Positions 8,986-18,472 of a stretch of 62,967 nt of DNA are shown one piece after another. The translations under genes were made by a program, and so were the position numbers. This stretch comes from Candidatus Heimdallarchaeota archaeon (lineage in GTDB: Archaea > Asgardarchaeota > Heimdallarchaeia > Hodarchaeales > Hodarchaeaceae), in contig RDOB01000009.1 of NCBI GenBank assembly GCA_011364965.1, positions 1 to 62,967 on the forward strand, written 5' to 3'. The notes under the pieces were generated by a model. It was not told where the DNA came from. It ran no database searches and saw only the letters and a list, made by a program, of their open reading frames with translations. How positions within the stretch are numbered: position 1 is the first letter of the stretch; each line of letters opens with the position of its first letter.

Positions 8986-9762
8986 CTACTTTTTTGCGAA
9001 AATGACGATAACTGAGGCTGGAGCGTATCCATTTTCTTGAATATAATTTTTAATATGGTTCACTTGATCTTTTATGTCATTATATTCATTAAAACTCTTA
9101 ATACTCTTCAAGCTTGTCTCAATTGATCTTAATCCAATATTTATCATCTTATTACTCTTAGTATCAGTACACTTCTCAATATATTTACATAAAGCACACT
9201 TCACAGGTTTTTTAGAAACATAACTTTCGATACATTGAAAACCAACCATTTCTAGCATGCTAAGTATTTCCTTCTGTAAGTAAAATCCATGGTGGTATTT
9301 TCCGCGAAGAATATCATTCCTTGAAAGAAAACGATGAATTTTTACATCAGAAAGTTGGGCTTTTGATTGATTGGAGTCAGAAAATGATTCATGAAGGATA
9401 AAATTCCCTTTTTTGTTTAAAATTCTTCTTATCTCCTTTAAAACCTTAATAGGGTCTTTGAGATGATGTAAGGATTCGGAAGTTGACACTAAATCAAATG
9501 ATTCATCCTGAAAACCCATATTTCCTGCATTCATAGATAAGAAATTAAAACTATGTGTTTTAAAAGTTTTAAATGCTTTATTCAGGGCCTTTTGGTCTAT
9601 ATCTACCCCAGTAAATGTGTTGTAGGACTTCAATATTTTTGTTAATGCTTTAATAAAATTTCCATCGCCTGTAGCAACATCCAATGCATTTTTGCTGACG
9701 ATGTCTCCAAACTTCTGAAAAATCGTTCGCAATTGACCATCATTGTCGGGTTCTTGACTCAT
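8986..9762 (-). CDS. Class I SAM-dependent methyltransferase
   Basis: The protein has 258 residues. Motif I is ALDVATGDGNF near residues 27-37, followed by an acidic residue after the next strand (TGVDID) and motif IV/post-I FDLVSTSESLHHL near 108-120, the UbiE/Methyltransf_11 pattern. A segment near 185-200 holds cysteines (CALCKYIEKC), which could bind a metal or be structural. The C-terminal helices are lysine-rich. The substrate is unknown. It stands alone upstream of the 1212-residue gene, separated by about 280 AT-rich bases, so it is probably a separate transcript. Confidence 0.75.
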   Translation of the reverse strand: MSQEPDNDGQLRTIFQKFGDIVSKNALDVATGDGNFIKALTKILKSYNTFTGVDIDQKALNKAFKTFKTHSFNFLSMNAGNMGFQDESFDLVSTSESLHHLKDPIKVLKEIRRILNKKGNFILHESFSDSNQSKAQLSDVKIHRFLSRNDILRGKYHHGFYLQKEILSMLEMVGFQCIESYVSKKPVKCALCKYIEKCTDTKSNKMINIGLRSIETSLKSIKSFNEYNDIKDQVNHIKNYIQENGYAPASVIVIFAKK

Positions 9763-9923
9763 AATTTTCTCGTCTCCCTTTAAGATTATTAAAGATTTGG
9801 ATTTTTTTTTAAAATTCTTAAATACGTCTAAAAGTCTTATAAAATCAACCTATACTCAGAATAACTTTAAATTTCACATTTTTCATCTCTTAAGAGTTTA
9901 AAAATGAAAATTATTTTATAAAA

Positions 9924-10466
9924 TTATCTTGTAGAGATGTTCTCTGATGTTAAAAAGCTATCAAGTTGTGATATCGTAGCACTATTTTTCCGCTCATGTT
10001 CTAATAGCCACTCTTTGCGCCAAAGTCCACCACCATAACCAATGAGTTTTTTATTACTTCCAATAACACGATGGCAAGGAATTATTATCACAATTGGATT
10101 TTTGTTATTTGCGAGACCTACTGCACGAGAGGCATTTTCATTGCCAATTTTGATAGCTATGTCTTTATACGAACGAGTTTCTCCGAAAGGGATCTTAAGT
10201 AACTCATTCCAAACCTTTTTTTGAAATGATGTTCCCTCATGAGCAAGTGGAAGAGAAAACACTCTTCTCTCCCCTTTAAAATATTCCCCCAGCTCTGCGA
10301 CGCACTTACTCAATATAGGATCCTCTATAGTTTTCAAATTCTCTATAAATTCCTCGTCAACAAATTCTAATGAAGTAATCCCTTCTTGATTAGCTTTTAT
10401 TTTCAAGAATCCAACAGGAGACTTGAAATGTACAATTTTTGAAATTTTCATAATAATATCACTCAT
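9924..10466 (-). CDS. ogt: Methylated-DNA--protein-cysteine methyltransferase (O6-alkylguanine repair)
   Basis: This 180-residue suicide repair protein removes alkyl groups from O6-methylguanine. The active site IIPCHRVIG carries the acceptor Cys131, and the helix-turn-helix region GETRSYKDIA and NASRAVGLANNKNP precedes it in family order. The conserved tail GYGGGLWRKEWLLEHE is present. It overlaps the adaA gene by eight bases, so translation is probably coupled. Together they reproduce, as two polypeptides, what Escherichia coli Ada carries in one (adaA/adaB style). About 25 C-terminal residues extend beyond the conserved domain. Confidence 0.93.
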   Translation of the reverse strand: MSDIIMKISKIVHFKSPVGFLKIKANQEGITSLEFVDEEFIENLKTIEDPILSKCVAELGEYFKGERRVFSLPLAHEGTSFQKKVWNELLKIPFGETRSYKDIAIKIGNENASRAVGLANNKNPIVIIIPCHRVIGSNKKLIGYGGGLWRKEWLLEHERKNSATISQLDSFLTSENISTR

Positions 10467-11040
10467 ACTTTACGTAAAGTAAATCTTTCTTAGATAATTG
10501 GCTTGGAGGGTACCCAAACTCCTTAATAAATGCAGATCTAAATCCACTGGAGGAATTGAACCCAATCTGCTTCCTAATAACCATATAATTGTTCCCCTCT
10601 TCAATTAACTTATGTGCGACCTTTAGTCGAATTTTTCGATGAAATTGTCCTGGAGTCATTGATAAGTTCTTTTTGAAATATCTGCGAATAGTGGAGATAT
10701 CTGTCGCTGAAAACTTTACAAGCTCTTCCTCTAATACCTTTCTTGTTATATGATGCTCCAAATAGCGAATGATTGCATAGTACCAATTAGGTAAACTATT
10801 CGGAAAATCCTCAGCTCTGCAGCGTTTACATCCACGATAACCTGCTTCAATAGCGTCTCTTTTAGTTTGAAAAAAGACTATATTCTTTACATATGGTCTT
10901 CTAGCTTTGCATGATGGAAGACAGAATATTTTGGTTGATGTAACACCAAAATAGAAAATTCCATCATAATTAGAGTCTCGTTCATCTGTTATTATTAACA
11001 TTTGATTTCGTGATAGAGGTTCTATTTTTGTCATTTTCAA
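10459..11040 (-). CDS. adaA: AdaA-type methylphosphotriester acceptor and AraC-family activator
   Basis: The protein has 193 residues. The N-terminal Ada zinc domain carries the four expected cysteines, C40 and C44 (FCLPSCKARRP) and C71 and C74 (GCKRC); C40 is the predicted methyl acceptor. An AraC-type double helix-turn-helix fills residues 90-185, with TPGQFHRKIRLKVAHKLIEEG and FRSAFIKEFGYPPSQL. In bacteria, methylation of this domain turns the protein into an activator of its own operon. The same logic would fit the overlapping ogt gene here. AraC-type regulators are rare in archaea, so bacterial origin by transfer is likely. Confidence 0.9.
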   Translation of the reverse strand: MKMTKIEPLSRNQMLIITDERDSNYDGIFYFGVTSTKIFCLPSCKARRPYVKNIVFFQTKRDAIEAGYRGCKRCRAEDFPNSLPNWYYAIIRYLEHHITRKVLEEELVKFSATDISTIRRYFKKNLSMTPGQFHRKIRLKVAHKLIEEGNNYMVIRKQIGFNSSSGFRSAFIKEFGYPPSQLSKKDLLYVKYE

Positions 11041-11230
11041 TCATTCGAATCCAGTAACAGATATTTGAAATTTGTTTCTATTAATAAGTCAGAAATCTTA
11101 TTATAAGAAGATTTTGCCGAAAAAACGGTATACATTTTTAGACAAGAATTTGGAGTGATTAATTCCCTTAAAAAATCAATCTATTACCTAGATTATAGGT
11201 AATATCGCTATTATTTAATAACGATAACCC

Positions 11231-11776
11231 TCAACGGTTTTTTATTTGAAATAAACATTTCCGAGCTAGCTCAACATAAACCTGAGGAATAACATCTCCT
11301 CCAAGTTTAGCAGAACATTCATAAAAAGGAAAATGATGTTTTTGAGAAAATTTTTTGCCTTCTGCTGTTGAAATTTGACGTTGTTTTGCTAAATCAATTT
11401 TATTTCCTATAATTGTTATAAAAGCGTTCTCACCTGCAACATTTCTGTATTCTGCAATCCATCGGTGTAGACCTTCAAAAGTTACTTTCTGTGTAATATC
11501 ATAAACTGCTATACAACCTAAAGAACCCTCAAAATAAGTATTCCGAAGTCTACCGAACTTTTCTTCACCTGCAGTATCCATTAATACAAGTCTGACGCGT
11601 TCATTTTTAATGATCATTCTCTTAACAGTTATATCTACACCTAATGTTGGTAGATAATCCTCAGAGAATGTATTTTCGGTGTAACGTCGGATTAGAGATG
11701 TTTTTCCAACACGAAATGACCCAACCGAATTGATCTTGATTACAACTTCATCAGACACGTTTAACTTCTCACACAC
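11231..11776 (-). CDS. Rab-like small GTPase
   Basis: This 181-residue protein is a complete Rab/Ras-type GTPase. It has P-loop GSFRVGKT (19-26), switch I threonine in YLPTLGVD, DTAGEEKF (67-74), GNKIDL (124-129) and ECSAK (153-157). Glutamate replaces the catalytic glutamine of Ras Q61 in DTAGE, as in some slow-hydrolysing GTPases. The C-terminus ends in a short basic segment without cysteine, so there is no prenylation signal. It is the most eukaryote-like of the GTPases in this window. It is divergent from the GH57 gene across a 355-base gap. Confidence 0.92.
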   Translation of the reverse strand: MCEKLNVSDEVVIKINSVGSFRVGKTSLIRRYTENTFSEDYLPTLGVDITVKRMIIKNERVRLVLMDTAGEEKFGRLRNTYFEGSLGCIAVYDITQKVTFEGLHRWIAEYRNVAGENAFITIIGNKIDLAKQRQISTAEGKKFSQKHHFPFYECSAKLGGDVIPQVYVELARKCLFQIKNR

Positions 11777-12131
11777 TCTAAAATGGTTAAGTACTAAGAT
11801 CTAATGAGAAAATTAAGGCAAAGGATTCTCTCTGGTATCTTTTAAGATTTGGTATTTATTCAATTACTGCATCTCACAAAAACCTTCCTATTCTCTCTAT
11901 TGAAAGTTACTAAGAATGCATATTGGAACTTCAAAAATATGAAATTACATGATATTACAGATTGAATCTATTCTTTTTTAAGACTGAGTTGAGAATCTGA
12001 TCAAAAAGACAATGAATCTCGTTTTCAACTCCTAAAATCGAATTATACTAAATAAAAAGATGATCAGGCTTTGGACTGTTTAGCCCAAATTAATTTATTC
12101 CACCAGTGATCAGTGGATAATTGAGATTCAA
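11777..12131. other. Divergent intergenic region
   Basis: This region separates the Rab-like gene from the GH57 gene. It is AT-rich and contains no credible reading frame. TCCAC at about 12099 and GTGGA at about 12113 form a short inverted repeat just before the GH57 start. It presumably holds both promoters, but no convincing TATA box stands out. Confidence 0.4.
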
Positions 12132-13340
12132 ATGGTTGTCTATTTTGCGTTTTTACTCCATATTTATCAACCTCCAGTTCAAATAGCTCCAGTTATAAAG
12201 CAAATTGTTAGGGAATCCTACTTACCGATTATCAATGCACTAAGGGAAAATATTGGTGCAAAAATCAGCTTAAATATTAATGGAACCTTAACAGAGCAAC
12301 TTGATGATTATGGATTCAATGAAGTTATCTTGGGATTTATTGAATTAGCTAAAAGAGGACAAATAGAATTCACTGGTAGTGGAAAGTTTCATCCACTTCT
12401 TCCTTTAATCCCAGAACCTGAAGTCGTTCGACAAATTAAACTAAATAATGAAACAAATCGAAAGTATTTTGGGAGTATTTATAATCCCAAGGGCTTTTTT
12501 CCGCCAGAAATGGCAATAAGTGAGGAAATTTTTCCTGCAATTAAAAATATGGGGTTTAAATGGATTATAGCGTCTGGAATTGCCAATTCGCTCCCTGAAT
12601 TTCCAACAGAAGCTATCACTAGGGAAAAGAATACAGATTTACAACTCGTCTTTCGAGATGATTATATTTCTGTTGATTGTGCATTTGATAAAATCAATAA
12701 TGTTGAAGCATTTGCGAATCGATTGAAATATAAAAACCAAAACCACGATTATTATGTCATTTTAGCGATGGATGGAGAGACATTTGGTCATCACGTAAAA
12801 CATGCCATCTCGAATTTCCTTATTCCACTATTTCAGTCATTACCTCATAGAAACGATATTAAGATATGTACTATATCCGAAATAGTGGAAAAATTTCCGC
12901 AAGGGCCGAAACAAATACCTAAAGCGTCCAGCTGGAGCACAATGGCCTATGATTTGGATCAGAATGTTCCTTTTCCCTTATGGTTTAATCCTCAAAATCA
13001 ATTACATCAGGATCAACATAGATTTTTCATGTTGGCTCTAACTGCAGTCCATCTTGTCCAAAAATACTATGAAAGTATGAATGAAGAACAAAAATCCACA
13101 TTTAATAATGCTCGCACATTTTTGGATAGAGGTATTCATTCCTGCCAACAATGGTGGGCTTCGAAGAGGCCATGGTATTCTCCTGATATGATATTAAGAG
13201 GATTAAGTGAAATAATATTATCAGGAGTAAATATTAAACGCTGTATTCCCTATGGGGTTATTTCTGACATTCCTGAAATGATAAATACTATTCTTGAAGA
13301 GATGCTAGCTATTCAAAATCAAATTATAATGTCACTTTGA
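12132..13340 (+). CDS. Glycoside hydrolase family 57 (amylase / glucanotransferase type)
   Basis: This 402-residue protein follows the GH57 plan: an N-terminal FAFLLHIYQPP motif (His10), GTLTEQL, a FTGSGKFHPLLPLIP segment, the nucleophile motif GFFPPEM with Glu126, and MDGETFGHH with Asp214 as the probable acid/base. GH57 enzymes act on alpha-1,4 or alpha-1,6 glucans with retention. It has no signal peptide, so it probably acts in the cytoplasm on glycogen-like or maltodextrin substrates. Its length is near the short end for the family. It is convergent with the GH4 gene seven bases away, hinting at a small carbohydrate-use pair. Confidence 0.88.
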   Translation: MVVYFAFLLHIYQPPVQIAPVIKQIVRESYLPIINALRENIGAKISLNINGTLTEQLDDYGFNEVILGFIELAKRGQIEFTGSGKFHPLLPLIPEPEVVRQIKLNNETNRKYFGSIYNPKGFFPPEMAISEEIFPAIKNMGFKWIIASGIANSLPEFPTEAITREKNTDLQLVFRDDYISVDCAFDKINNVEAFANRLKYKNQNHDYYVILAMDGETFGHHVKHAISNFLIPLFQSLPHRNDIKICTISEIVEKFPQGPKQIPKASSWSTMAYDLDQNVPFPLWFNPQNQLHQDQHRFFMLALTAVHLVQKYYESMNEEQKSTFNNARTFLDRGIHSCQQWWASKRPWYSPDMILRGLSEIILSGVNIKRCIPYGVISDIPEMINTILEEMLAIQNQIIMSL

Positions 13341-13347
13341 AGCTGTA

Positions 13348-14697
13348 TCATTTAAATTGAGGTAAATAATCTTTAAATTCAGTAATGTAAGCATGAGTAA
13401 TTTTCTCAGCTAGTTCTAGATTATTTACCGTTGAATCTAAAGCCATAGCTTGTGCAATCATATCGACATCTCCTTTAATTGAACCACAAGTAATTAACTT
13501 TGCAATAGAGATCTCACGGTTGCAAAGAGCTGCAATTGGTTCAGGAAGGTTTCCTAAACTTACTCCTTTAACCCCTATTCGTCTTAAAATCGAAGGTACT
13601 TCAACAATTGCGTCAGAGGGAAGATTCCCTATACTATTATTATTTTCAGTATTTATAGCGGGTTCGAAGGAGTTTGAATCGGTATGTATTTTAGTTATTA
13701 TTGTTGATAATCTTTCTGAAACATCAAAATTAAGAGATTTAGCTGAAAGCTTTCCGTTTATGATGTTCTCCATGGTGTTGAGGTTCCTTTCCTTGTCTTT
13801 CCGAGCATCGTTGAAATTAAAATTATATAAATTGTATTTTTTCCAACCATTTTCGGTCGCACTGTATGGTAAGTACTCAGATAGATGTGTTTCACCAGAA
13901 ATCGGTAAATACTCAAATACTTGGAAAACATGTCTAGTTAATGCCTCATATTCTGAAGGTAATTCGACAACTGCTTTTTTTACGAGGGGATACATATCTT
14001 CTTCAGAAGATTTCCTTTTAACATCAAGCATCCATGTGAAATGGTTTAAGCCTGCAGCTGTGACTTGATATTCCTGCAAAGCAGCATTACGTAATGATTT
14101 ATATTCAAGATTCTCTAAATTATATCCCCTCTCCTTTAGATCTTGAATCAGAATCCGGCCTAATAGATAATGCCCAGCCCAAAATTGATGGCAGAAACTA
14201 ACACATTTAAGTTTTGTATAATATTTCACAGCATAATGGATGCGGGGAACAGGATTAGTGAAGTTCACTATCCATGCATTTGGTGCTAAGTCTTGAATAT
14301 CATCAAAGATTGGTAACAATGTCGCAATGTTCCTTGCAGAATGACCAAATGCTCCAACTCCTCCGTTCTCTGCATAAGACCAAATACCAAATTTCCTAGC
14401 CAAACTAATATCCTTTTTCCAAGTTGCTTCACGATCTACTGCGATAATCAGGATTATAAAATCCGCATCGTGTAAAACCTTCGTTCGATCAGTTGATGAG
14501 ATTATTTTAATCTTGGAATCGAATTCCTCAGCAACTTTCTTTGCTAATGCATCAACTTTTCCCAAAATAGTTGCGTTTACATCAACTAAACATAATGTTG
14601 AATTTTGAAGGGCTTTCTCTTGAAATATATCTCCTAAAGTGGAGAGGTAAAACCCTGCGCTACCAGCTCCAATAACAACAATTTTCGGACCTGACAT
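13348..14697 (-). CDS. Glycoside hydrolase family 4 (NAD- and metal-dependent alpha-glycosidase)
   Basis: This 449-residue protein begins with a Rossmann NAD-binding site (KIVVIGAGSAGF). It then shows the GH4 signatures: the strand VDVNATIL, the substrate and metal region IVNFTNPVPR, the metal-binding Cys-His pair in CVSFCHQFW, and GLNHFTWM. GH4 enzymes cleave glycosidic bonds by transient oxidation at C3 and need NAD and Mn. The CHQ motif fits alpha-galactosidase, alpha-glucosidase or alpha-glucuronidase members better than phospho-beta-glucosidases. The protein is cytoplasmic. It is convergent with the GH57 gene. Confidence 0.88.
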   Translation of the reverse strand: MSGPKIVVIGAGSAGFYLSTLGDIFQEKALQNSTLCLVDVNATILGKVDALAKKVAEEFDSKIKIISSTDRTKVLHDADFIILIIAVDREATWKKDISLARKFGIWSYAENGGVGAFGHSARNIATLLPIFDDIQDLAPNAWIVNFTNPVPRIHYAVKYYTKLKCVSFCHQFWAGHYLLGRILIQDLKERGYNLENLEYKSLRNAALQEYQVTAAGLNHFTWMLDVKRKSSEEDMYPLVKKAVVELPSEYEALTRHVFQVFEYLPISGETHLSEYLPYSATENGWKKYNLYNFNFNDARKDKERNLNTMENIINGKLSAKSLNFDVSERLSTIITKIHTDSNSFEPAINTENNNSIGNLPSDAIVEVPSILRRIGVKGVSLGNLPEPIAALCNREISIAKLITCGSIKGDVDMIAQAMALDSTVNNLELAEKITHAYITEFKDYLPQFK

Positions 14698-14816
14698 TCT
14701 TGTTCATTCTCTCTAAGTTTAATGAAAGAAGATCTATATTTAATTTCTTTTTGGAAATTTATACATTAACAAATTCCCCTTTTCCTTTTTGTAGAATGTA
14801 ATATGTTACTCTGGGG

Positions 14817-15452
14817 TCATGCATTAATAAATAAAAGATACCAGTTGACTTCCATTTCATTATTAAATTGCACTTCTTCACGGTAATCATTAACACGTCT
14901 AAAGCTTAATTTGGATAAGCTTTCCTGATACCATTCAATTGAAAAATTACTCCATAACATCTTCTTCGCACCTAACCATCCAGTAACTTCTTCTTCAAGT
15001 GCATTTTCCCCCAGAGAAATAAGAATTGGGGCATTAGGTTTTAGAATCCGCTTAATTTCTATAAATAATGGTTTATGCAACTCTCTTGGGAGATGAAAAA
15101 TAGAAAAAAGAGCTAAAAGCCCTCCAAATGTATTATCATGGCCTTTTCCACAAAATTCTAACATTTCTCTTGCATAAAATTTAAATTGGCTTTGATGATA
15201 AGTTTGCTTTGCAAGTTGAATTTGTTTTTCCGCTAAATCAATCCCATAATACGAAGTAGGGGTATCTACAAAAAATTGACAGACAGGATAGCCAGAGCCA
15301 CACCCCAAATCTAGTACAGGCCCTGGAAGAAGAAGTGAACACCATTTTTTAAAAATTAATAAATCTAAAAGGTGAAGATCTTTTTGTTTCCTATAATTAT
15401 CTGCAGCTTCTTCATACCCATCTTTAACTAGATTTATTTGCCGTTTATACAT
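14817..15452 (-). CDS. Class I SAM-dependent methyltransferase
   Basis: The protein has 211 residues. Motif I VLDLGCGSGYPV lies near residues 46-57, the acidic residue after strand 2 is in YGIDLAEKQI, and the segment FGGLLALFSIFHLPRE is the usual motif IV region. The end of the protein has the strand-rich pattern of Methyltransf_11/25 proteins. No substrate can be inferred. It lies 30 bases downstream of the winged-helix/membrane gene on the same strand, so the two are probably co-transcribed. Confidence 0.8.
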   Translation of the reverse strand: MYKRQINLVKDGYEEAADNYRKQKDLHLLDLLIFKKWCSLLLPGPVLDLGCGSGYPVCQFFVDTPTSYYGIDLAEKQIQLAKQTYHQSQFKFYAREMLEFCGKGHDNTFGGLLALFSIFHLPRELHKPLFIEIKRILKPNAPILISLGENALEEEVTGWLGAKKMLWSNFSIEWYQESLSKLSFRRVNDYREEVQFNNEMEVNWYLLFINA

Positions 15453-15482
15453 TTATAGAACCTGATTATCAAATATGTCCTA

Positions 15483-15932
15483 TTATAAAGGCTTCATCCC
15501 CCAAATTTTATAAGTTTCGAAGATATAGAAACCTATTGCGGAACCAAGAAATACCAGAAACAAGAGGTCAACAGTCTGGAAAGATCTTCTTTCAAAGAAG
15601 AATGCTATCCAGAATAAAGAAAACCCACAAATTAGAAAAGATAAGTAAAATAGCATCCTTGGAATCATACGTCTTCCAATTTTGACATAAAGCCCGAGGA
15701 CTCCAGTTTGAACCTCATCTCTGATTCTATACTTACCTGTTCTCACCTCTTGAAAAACTAACCCCGCATTCATCAGCTTAGTCAAATGGTATGAGACAGA
15801 AGAAGGAGAATTTATGTTCAAATCTCGTTGGACTTCTCTAACACCAGCTTCACCCCGAGTAAGCAAAAACCAGTATATTTGAAGGGTTTTACCTTTTAGA
15901 AGGGAATCTAAATCAATTTCATCAGAGTTCAT
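15483..15932 (-). CDS. Membrane-anchored winged-helix regulator (paralogue A)
   Basis: The protein has 149 residues. Residues 10-75 are an ArsR-like winged helix-turn-helix with GKTLQIYWFLL, VREVQRDL and SVSYHLTKLMNAGLV, then a wing TGKYRI. A hinge IGRRMIPR leads into two hydrophobic helices (about 93-112 and 120-140), and the protein ends IWGMKPL. Paralogues with the same hinge and tail lie at 32195 and 45650. The likely arrangement is a DNA-binding domain tethered to the inner face of the membrane. It is preceded by the exported-protein gene at 16058 and followed by the methyltransferase gene. Confidence 0.8.
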   Translation of the reverse strand: MNSDEIDLDSLLKGKTLQIYWFLLTRGEAGVREVQRDLNINSPSSVSYHLTKLMNAGLVFQEVRTGKYRIRDEVQTGVLGLYVKIGRRMIPRMLFYLSFLICGFSLFWIAFFFERRSFQTVDLLFLVFLGSAIGFYIFETYKIWGMKPL

Positions 15933-16057
15933 TAAAAAAACCTGTAGTTGTAGTAAATAAAATGGACTTGGACATAGGTGTTATTAATGAGGATATATAG
16001 CTAAAAAGTCTTTAGATGAAGGTAGAAAAAAATGAATAGAATGATTATGTTCTCTTT

Positions 16058-16747
16058 CTATTCTGGAAAAATTTCATGGATCCATGTTTCAAATGCTTGT
16101 ATCGCTGCTAACATATACTGCGTATCTGTGATTTCCAAAAATACTTCTCCAATAGATTCACGGGTGAAATCTAAGAGCTGAATTCCATACCGATAATGAG
16201 GGGAGAACTCCCATGTGCCATTATGAATGCTTAAAACTTGATGGGTTTTGGAAAATATCAAAGATAGGGAAGTTCCATCCTCATATGCAATATCAATCAT
16301 AAAGTTGGGAGGCCAGATTTCCATCAAATCAGAAACAGAACTATAGCCAGCAACATTAGTTACAGCACTTCGAAAAGATGCCATAACTGAATTTAATGAG
16401 CTTTGACTAACCTCTGTGCTTTCTGCTAAAGGTTCGTGAATCAATGCCATTATAAGAGAGTCATTAAGGGATTTCCCAATGGATAATCCATCAATGTACA
16501 TCTCATAATATTCACTTAAATTCCCATTAACAAAGCTGTTATTATAGCACCAAACATGGGAAATGTTTTCCTCAGCTTCAGCCATTCGGGCTGCAATTCG
16601 TTCTCCAATCAGATTTTCTTGTGGAGGCACGTTAGGATTTGAAGGCAATTCGAGATTGTAAATTATTAAAAATACACTAAAGGCCATCACTCCACCTAAA
16701 AGTAAACCAATTGCACCGATTCTCTTAATATTTCCATTTAATGACAT
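16058..16747 (-). CDS. Membrane-anchored extracytoplasmic protein, family not recognised
   Basis: The protein has 229 residues. One hydrophobic helix near residues 12-31 follows the basic N-terminus KRIG, as in an uncleaved signal anchor. The remainder is polar, with several N-x-S/T sites (NIS, NNS, NLS, NDS, NGT), and probably faces outward. No domain is recognised. On the same strand, 125 bases downstream, begins membrane winged-helix paralogue A. This exported protein could supply or sense an extracellular cue for that regulator, by inference from the repeated pairing in this window. Confidence 0.6.
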   Translation of the reverse strand: MSLNGNIKRIGAIGLLLGGVMAFSVFLIIYNLELPSNPNVPPQENLIGERIAARMAEAEENISHVWCYNNSFVNGNLSEYYEMYIDGLSIGKSLNDSLIMALIHEPLAESTEVSQSSLNSVMASFRSAVTNVAGYSSVSDLMEIWPPNFMIDIAYEDGTSLSLIFSKTHQVLSIHNGTWEFSPHYRYGIQLLDFTRESIGEVFLEITDTQYMLAAIQAFETWIHEIFPE

Positions 16748-16904
16748 AATTTATCACTTTAATGATCATTTGGTCTGATAAATAGTGAAAATCACCCTTT
16801 ATTAAATATATACATTAGAACAACCTGTTCGAATTTTTGTACACTTTAATTTACCATTTATTATGATTATTTTAGTGTTTTTTCTGTCTACCTCGAAACT
16901 AATC

Positions 16905-16912
16905 TATAAAAG
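16905..16912 (+). promoter_or_regulatory. TATA-like element before MFS gene
   Basis: TATAAAAG is centred about 22 bases before the TTG chosen for the MFS transporter. Archaeal transcription usually begins some 25 bases downstream of the TATA centre, so the transcript would be leaderless or nearly so. Confidence 0.4.
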
Positions 16913-16929
16913 TTGAAAATTTTTTAGGT

Positions 16930-18288
16930 TTGCTAAGGCTTCCAAAACTGGTTCTAGTGAGAAGATTTCATTTGATCATTAATCCAATAATAAATTTTTT
17001 AGGAATAAGACAATCACTTCCTCAGAGTGCTCAAAGTTTGGTACAGAAATTTCTAATTCTTACATCATGTCAATCAATGATCTTTTTTGTGTCAGGCACA
17101 TTTTATGTCCTTTTTATTATTGATAAAGTAGGTTATGCAGAGTTGGGAATACTCGCAGGGTTCTCATTCCTCGTTCAAGCCATACTAGATTACCCTAGTG
17201 GATCATTAGGCGATTGGATAGGACAAAGATGGATATTAGCTATATCTTTTTTCACGTATGGGCTGAGTTATCTACTATTAGTCATTGCTAAGAATTTTTC
17301 AGATCTATTAATTGTATACCTTTTAGCTGCCTTTGCTGCATCTCAAGAATCAGGAGCATTACAAAGCTGGTTTGATAAAAATTACAAATTTGCAGCGAAG
17401 GAGGTAGATATAGATCGAAGAATTTATCAGCTATTTCAAGGGAAAATAACTATGCTTCTTGGCCTTTTATGGGCAGCAGCAATTCTAGTTGGAGGGATAC
17501 TCGCCACATATTTCTTCAGAGAAACTGTGTTTGCAGTTCAATCTATTGGAATGTTTTTTCTCTCATTTGCAAGCTTTATTTTCGTGAAAGACCTCCCAGG
17601 ATACAAAAAACCTGCTGCATCACTTAAACAATACTTCCATATCTTCATTAAAGGGTTGGAATTTACCTTCACCAAAAACTACATCTTTTTCTTTGTTGTA
17701 GCGATTTGCATTTCTAGCGCTTTATGGGCTGTATGGGGAAACATGATTTTATTTCCTTTGTACTTTGGGTACACAGGGAATGACCTTGGTGCAGGAATAT
17801 TCAGATTTTTGGCATGGGTTGGAGCTGCAATTACTGCATCAAAGGCTGCTCAAGTAGCTACACGATTAAATGAAAGAAAATGGATTCCTAGATTAGAATT
17901 ACTTATGATGCTGGGATACTTTGGTTTCTTTGGCCTTCTTATAACAATATTCCCGTTAAATAATGAATTCAATATATCTGGAATAATCCTTACAATCGTT
18001 GCAATGTTCATTTTAGATATGGGGATAAATGCAGCTGATAATCTTAGGAAAAAGCTCTTTTTAGATTTAATTCCTGATGAGATTCGAAATTCGATCTACA
18101 GTCTGATACCAACTCTTGCTCTTATAGTAAGTGCTCCCGTTGTCTCTATTGCAGGAGGTATAGTAGAAACAGGAGGTTTTCCTCAGACTCTTGCAGCGCT
18201 TGCAGGAATATCCACAATCTCTGCATTTTTCTTCTTCATATCGACAAAAAAGATGCCTCTAGTCGAATTAAAATCAAACGATAGTTAA
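16930..18288 (+). CDS. Major facilitator superfamily transporter
   Basis: This 452-residue protein has about twelve hydrophobic helices. The loop between helices 2 and 3 reads DYPSGSLGDWIGQRW, which matches MFS motif A (GxLaDrxGrk). A long central loop near residues 225-235 separates the two six-helix halves. The predicted function is secondary transport, with substrate unknown. TTG 16930 is a tentative start. The next ATG lies inside the first membrane helix (residue 49), so it is unlikely to be right. The TATA-like box at 16905 would allow a nearly leaderless mRNA. Confidence 0.8.
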   Translation: MLRLPKLVLVRRFHLIINPIINFLGIRQSLPQSAQSLVQKFLILTSCQSMIFFVSGTFYVLFIIDKVGYAELGILAGFSFLVQAILDYPSGSLGDWIGQRWILAISFFTYGLSYLLLVIAKNFSDLLIVYLLAAFAASQESGALQSWFDKNYKFAAKEVDIDRRIYQLFQGKITMLLGLLWAAAILVGGILATYFFRETVFAVQSIGMFFLSFASFIFVKDLPGYKKPAASLKQYFHIFIKGLEFTFTKNYIFFFVVAICISSALWAVWGNMILFPLYFGYTGNDLGAGIFRFLAWVGAAITASKAAQVATRLNERKWIPRLELLMMLGYFGFFGLLITIFPLNNEFNISGIILTIVAMFILDMGINAADNLRKKLFLDLIPDEIRNSIYSLIPTLALIVSAPVVSIAGGIVETGGFPQTLAALAGISTISAFFFFISTKKMPLVELKSNDS

Positions 18289-18472
18289 TTTCCACAGATG
18301 AATTATTATCCTTTAGGAGGAGTATAAACAATTTATCTGACTAAAATGAAAAGATTCTGGTAATATCAATTCAGTTAATGGTTTGATTTAGCTAAAATGC
18401 AAAATATGACTACTTTCTTACTTTAAGAGTGCATTAAAATTCTTTTAATTTCTGGTTGCCGCAAAATTTACG

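Noticed and set aside
13656..13680. GGTTCGAA as T-arm of a tRNA
   Set aside because: It lies inside the GH4 coding sequence and lacks the rest of a cloverleaf.
16837..16844. Single TTGTACAC upstream of the exported protein at 16058 as a shared operator with 35037-35140
   Set aside because: The hexamer TGTACA occurs by chance many times in this AT-rich window; one copy is not evidence. Kept only as a remark.
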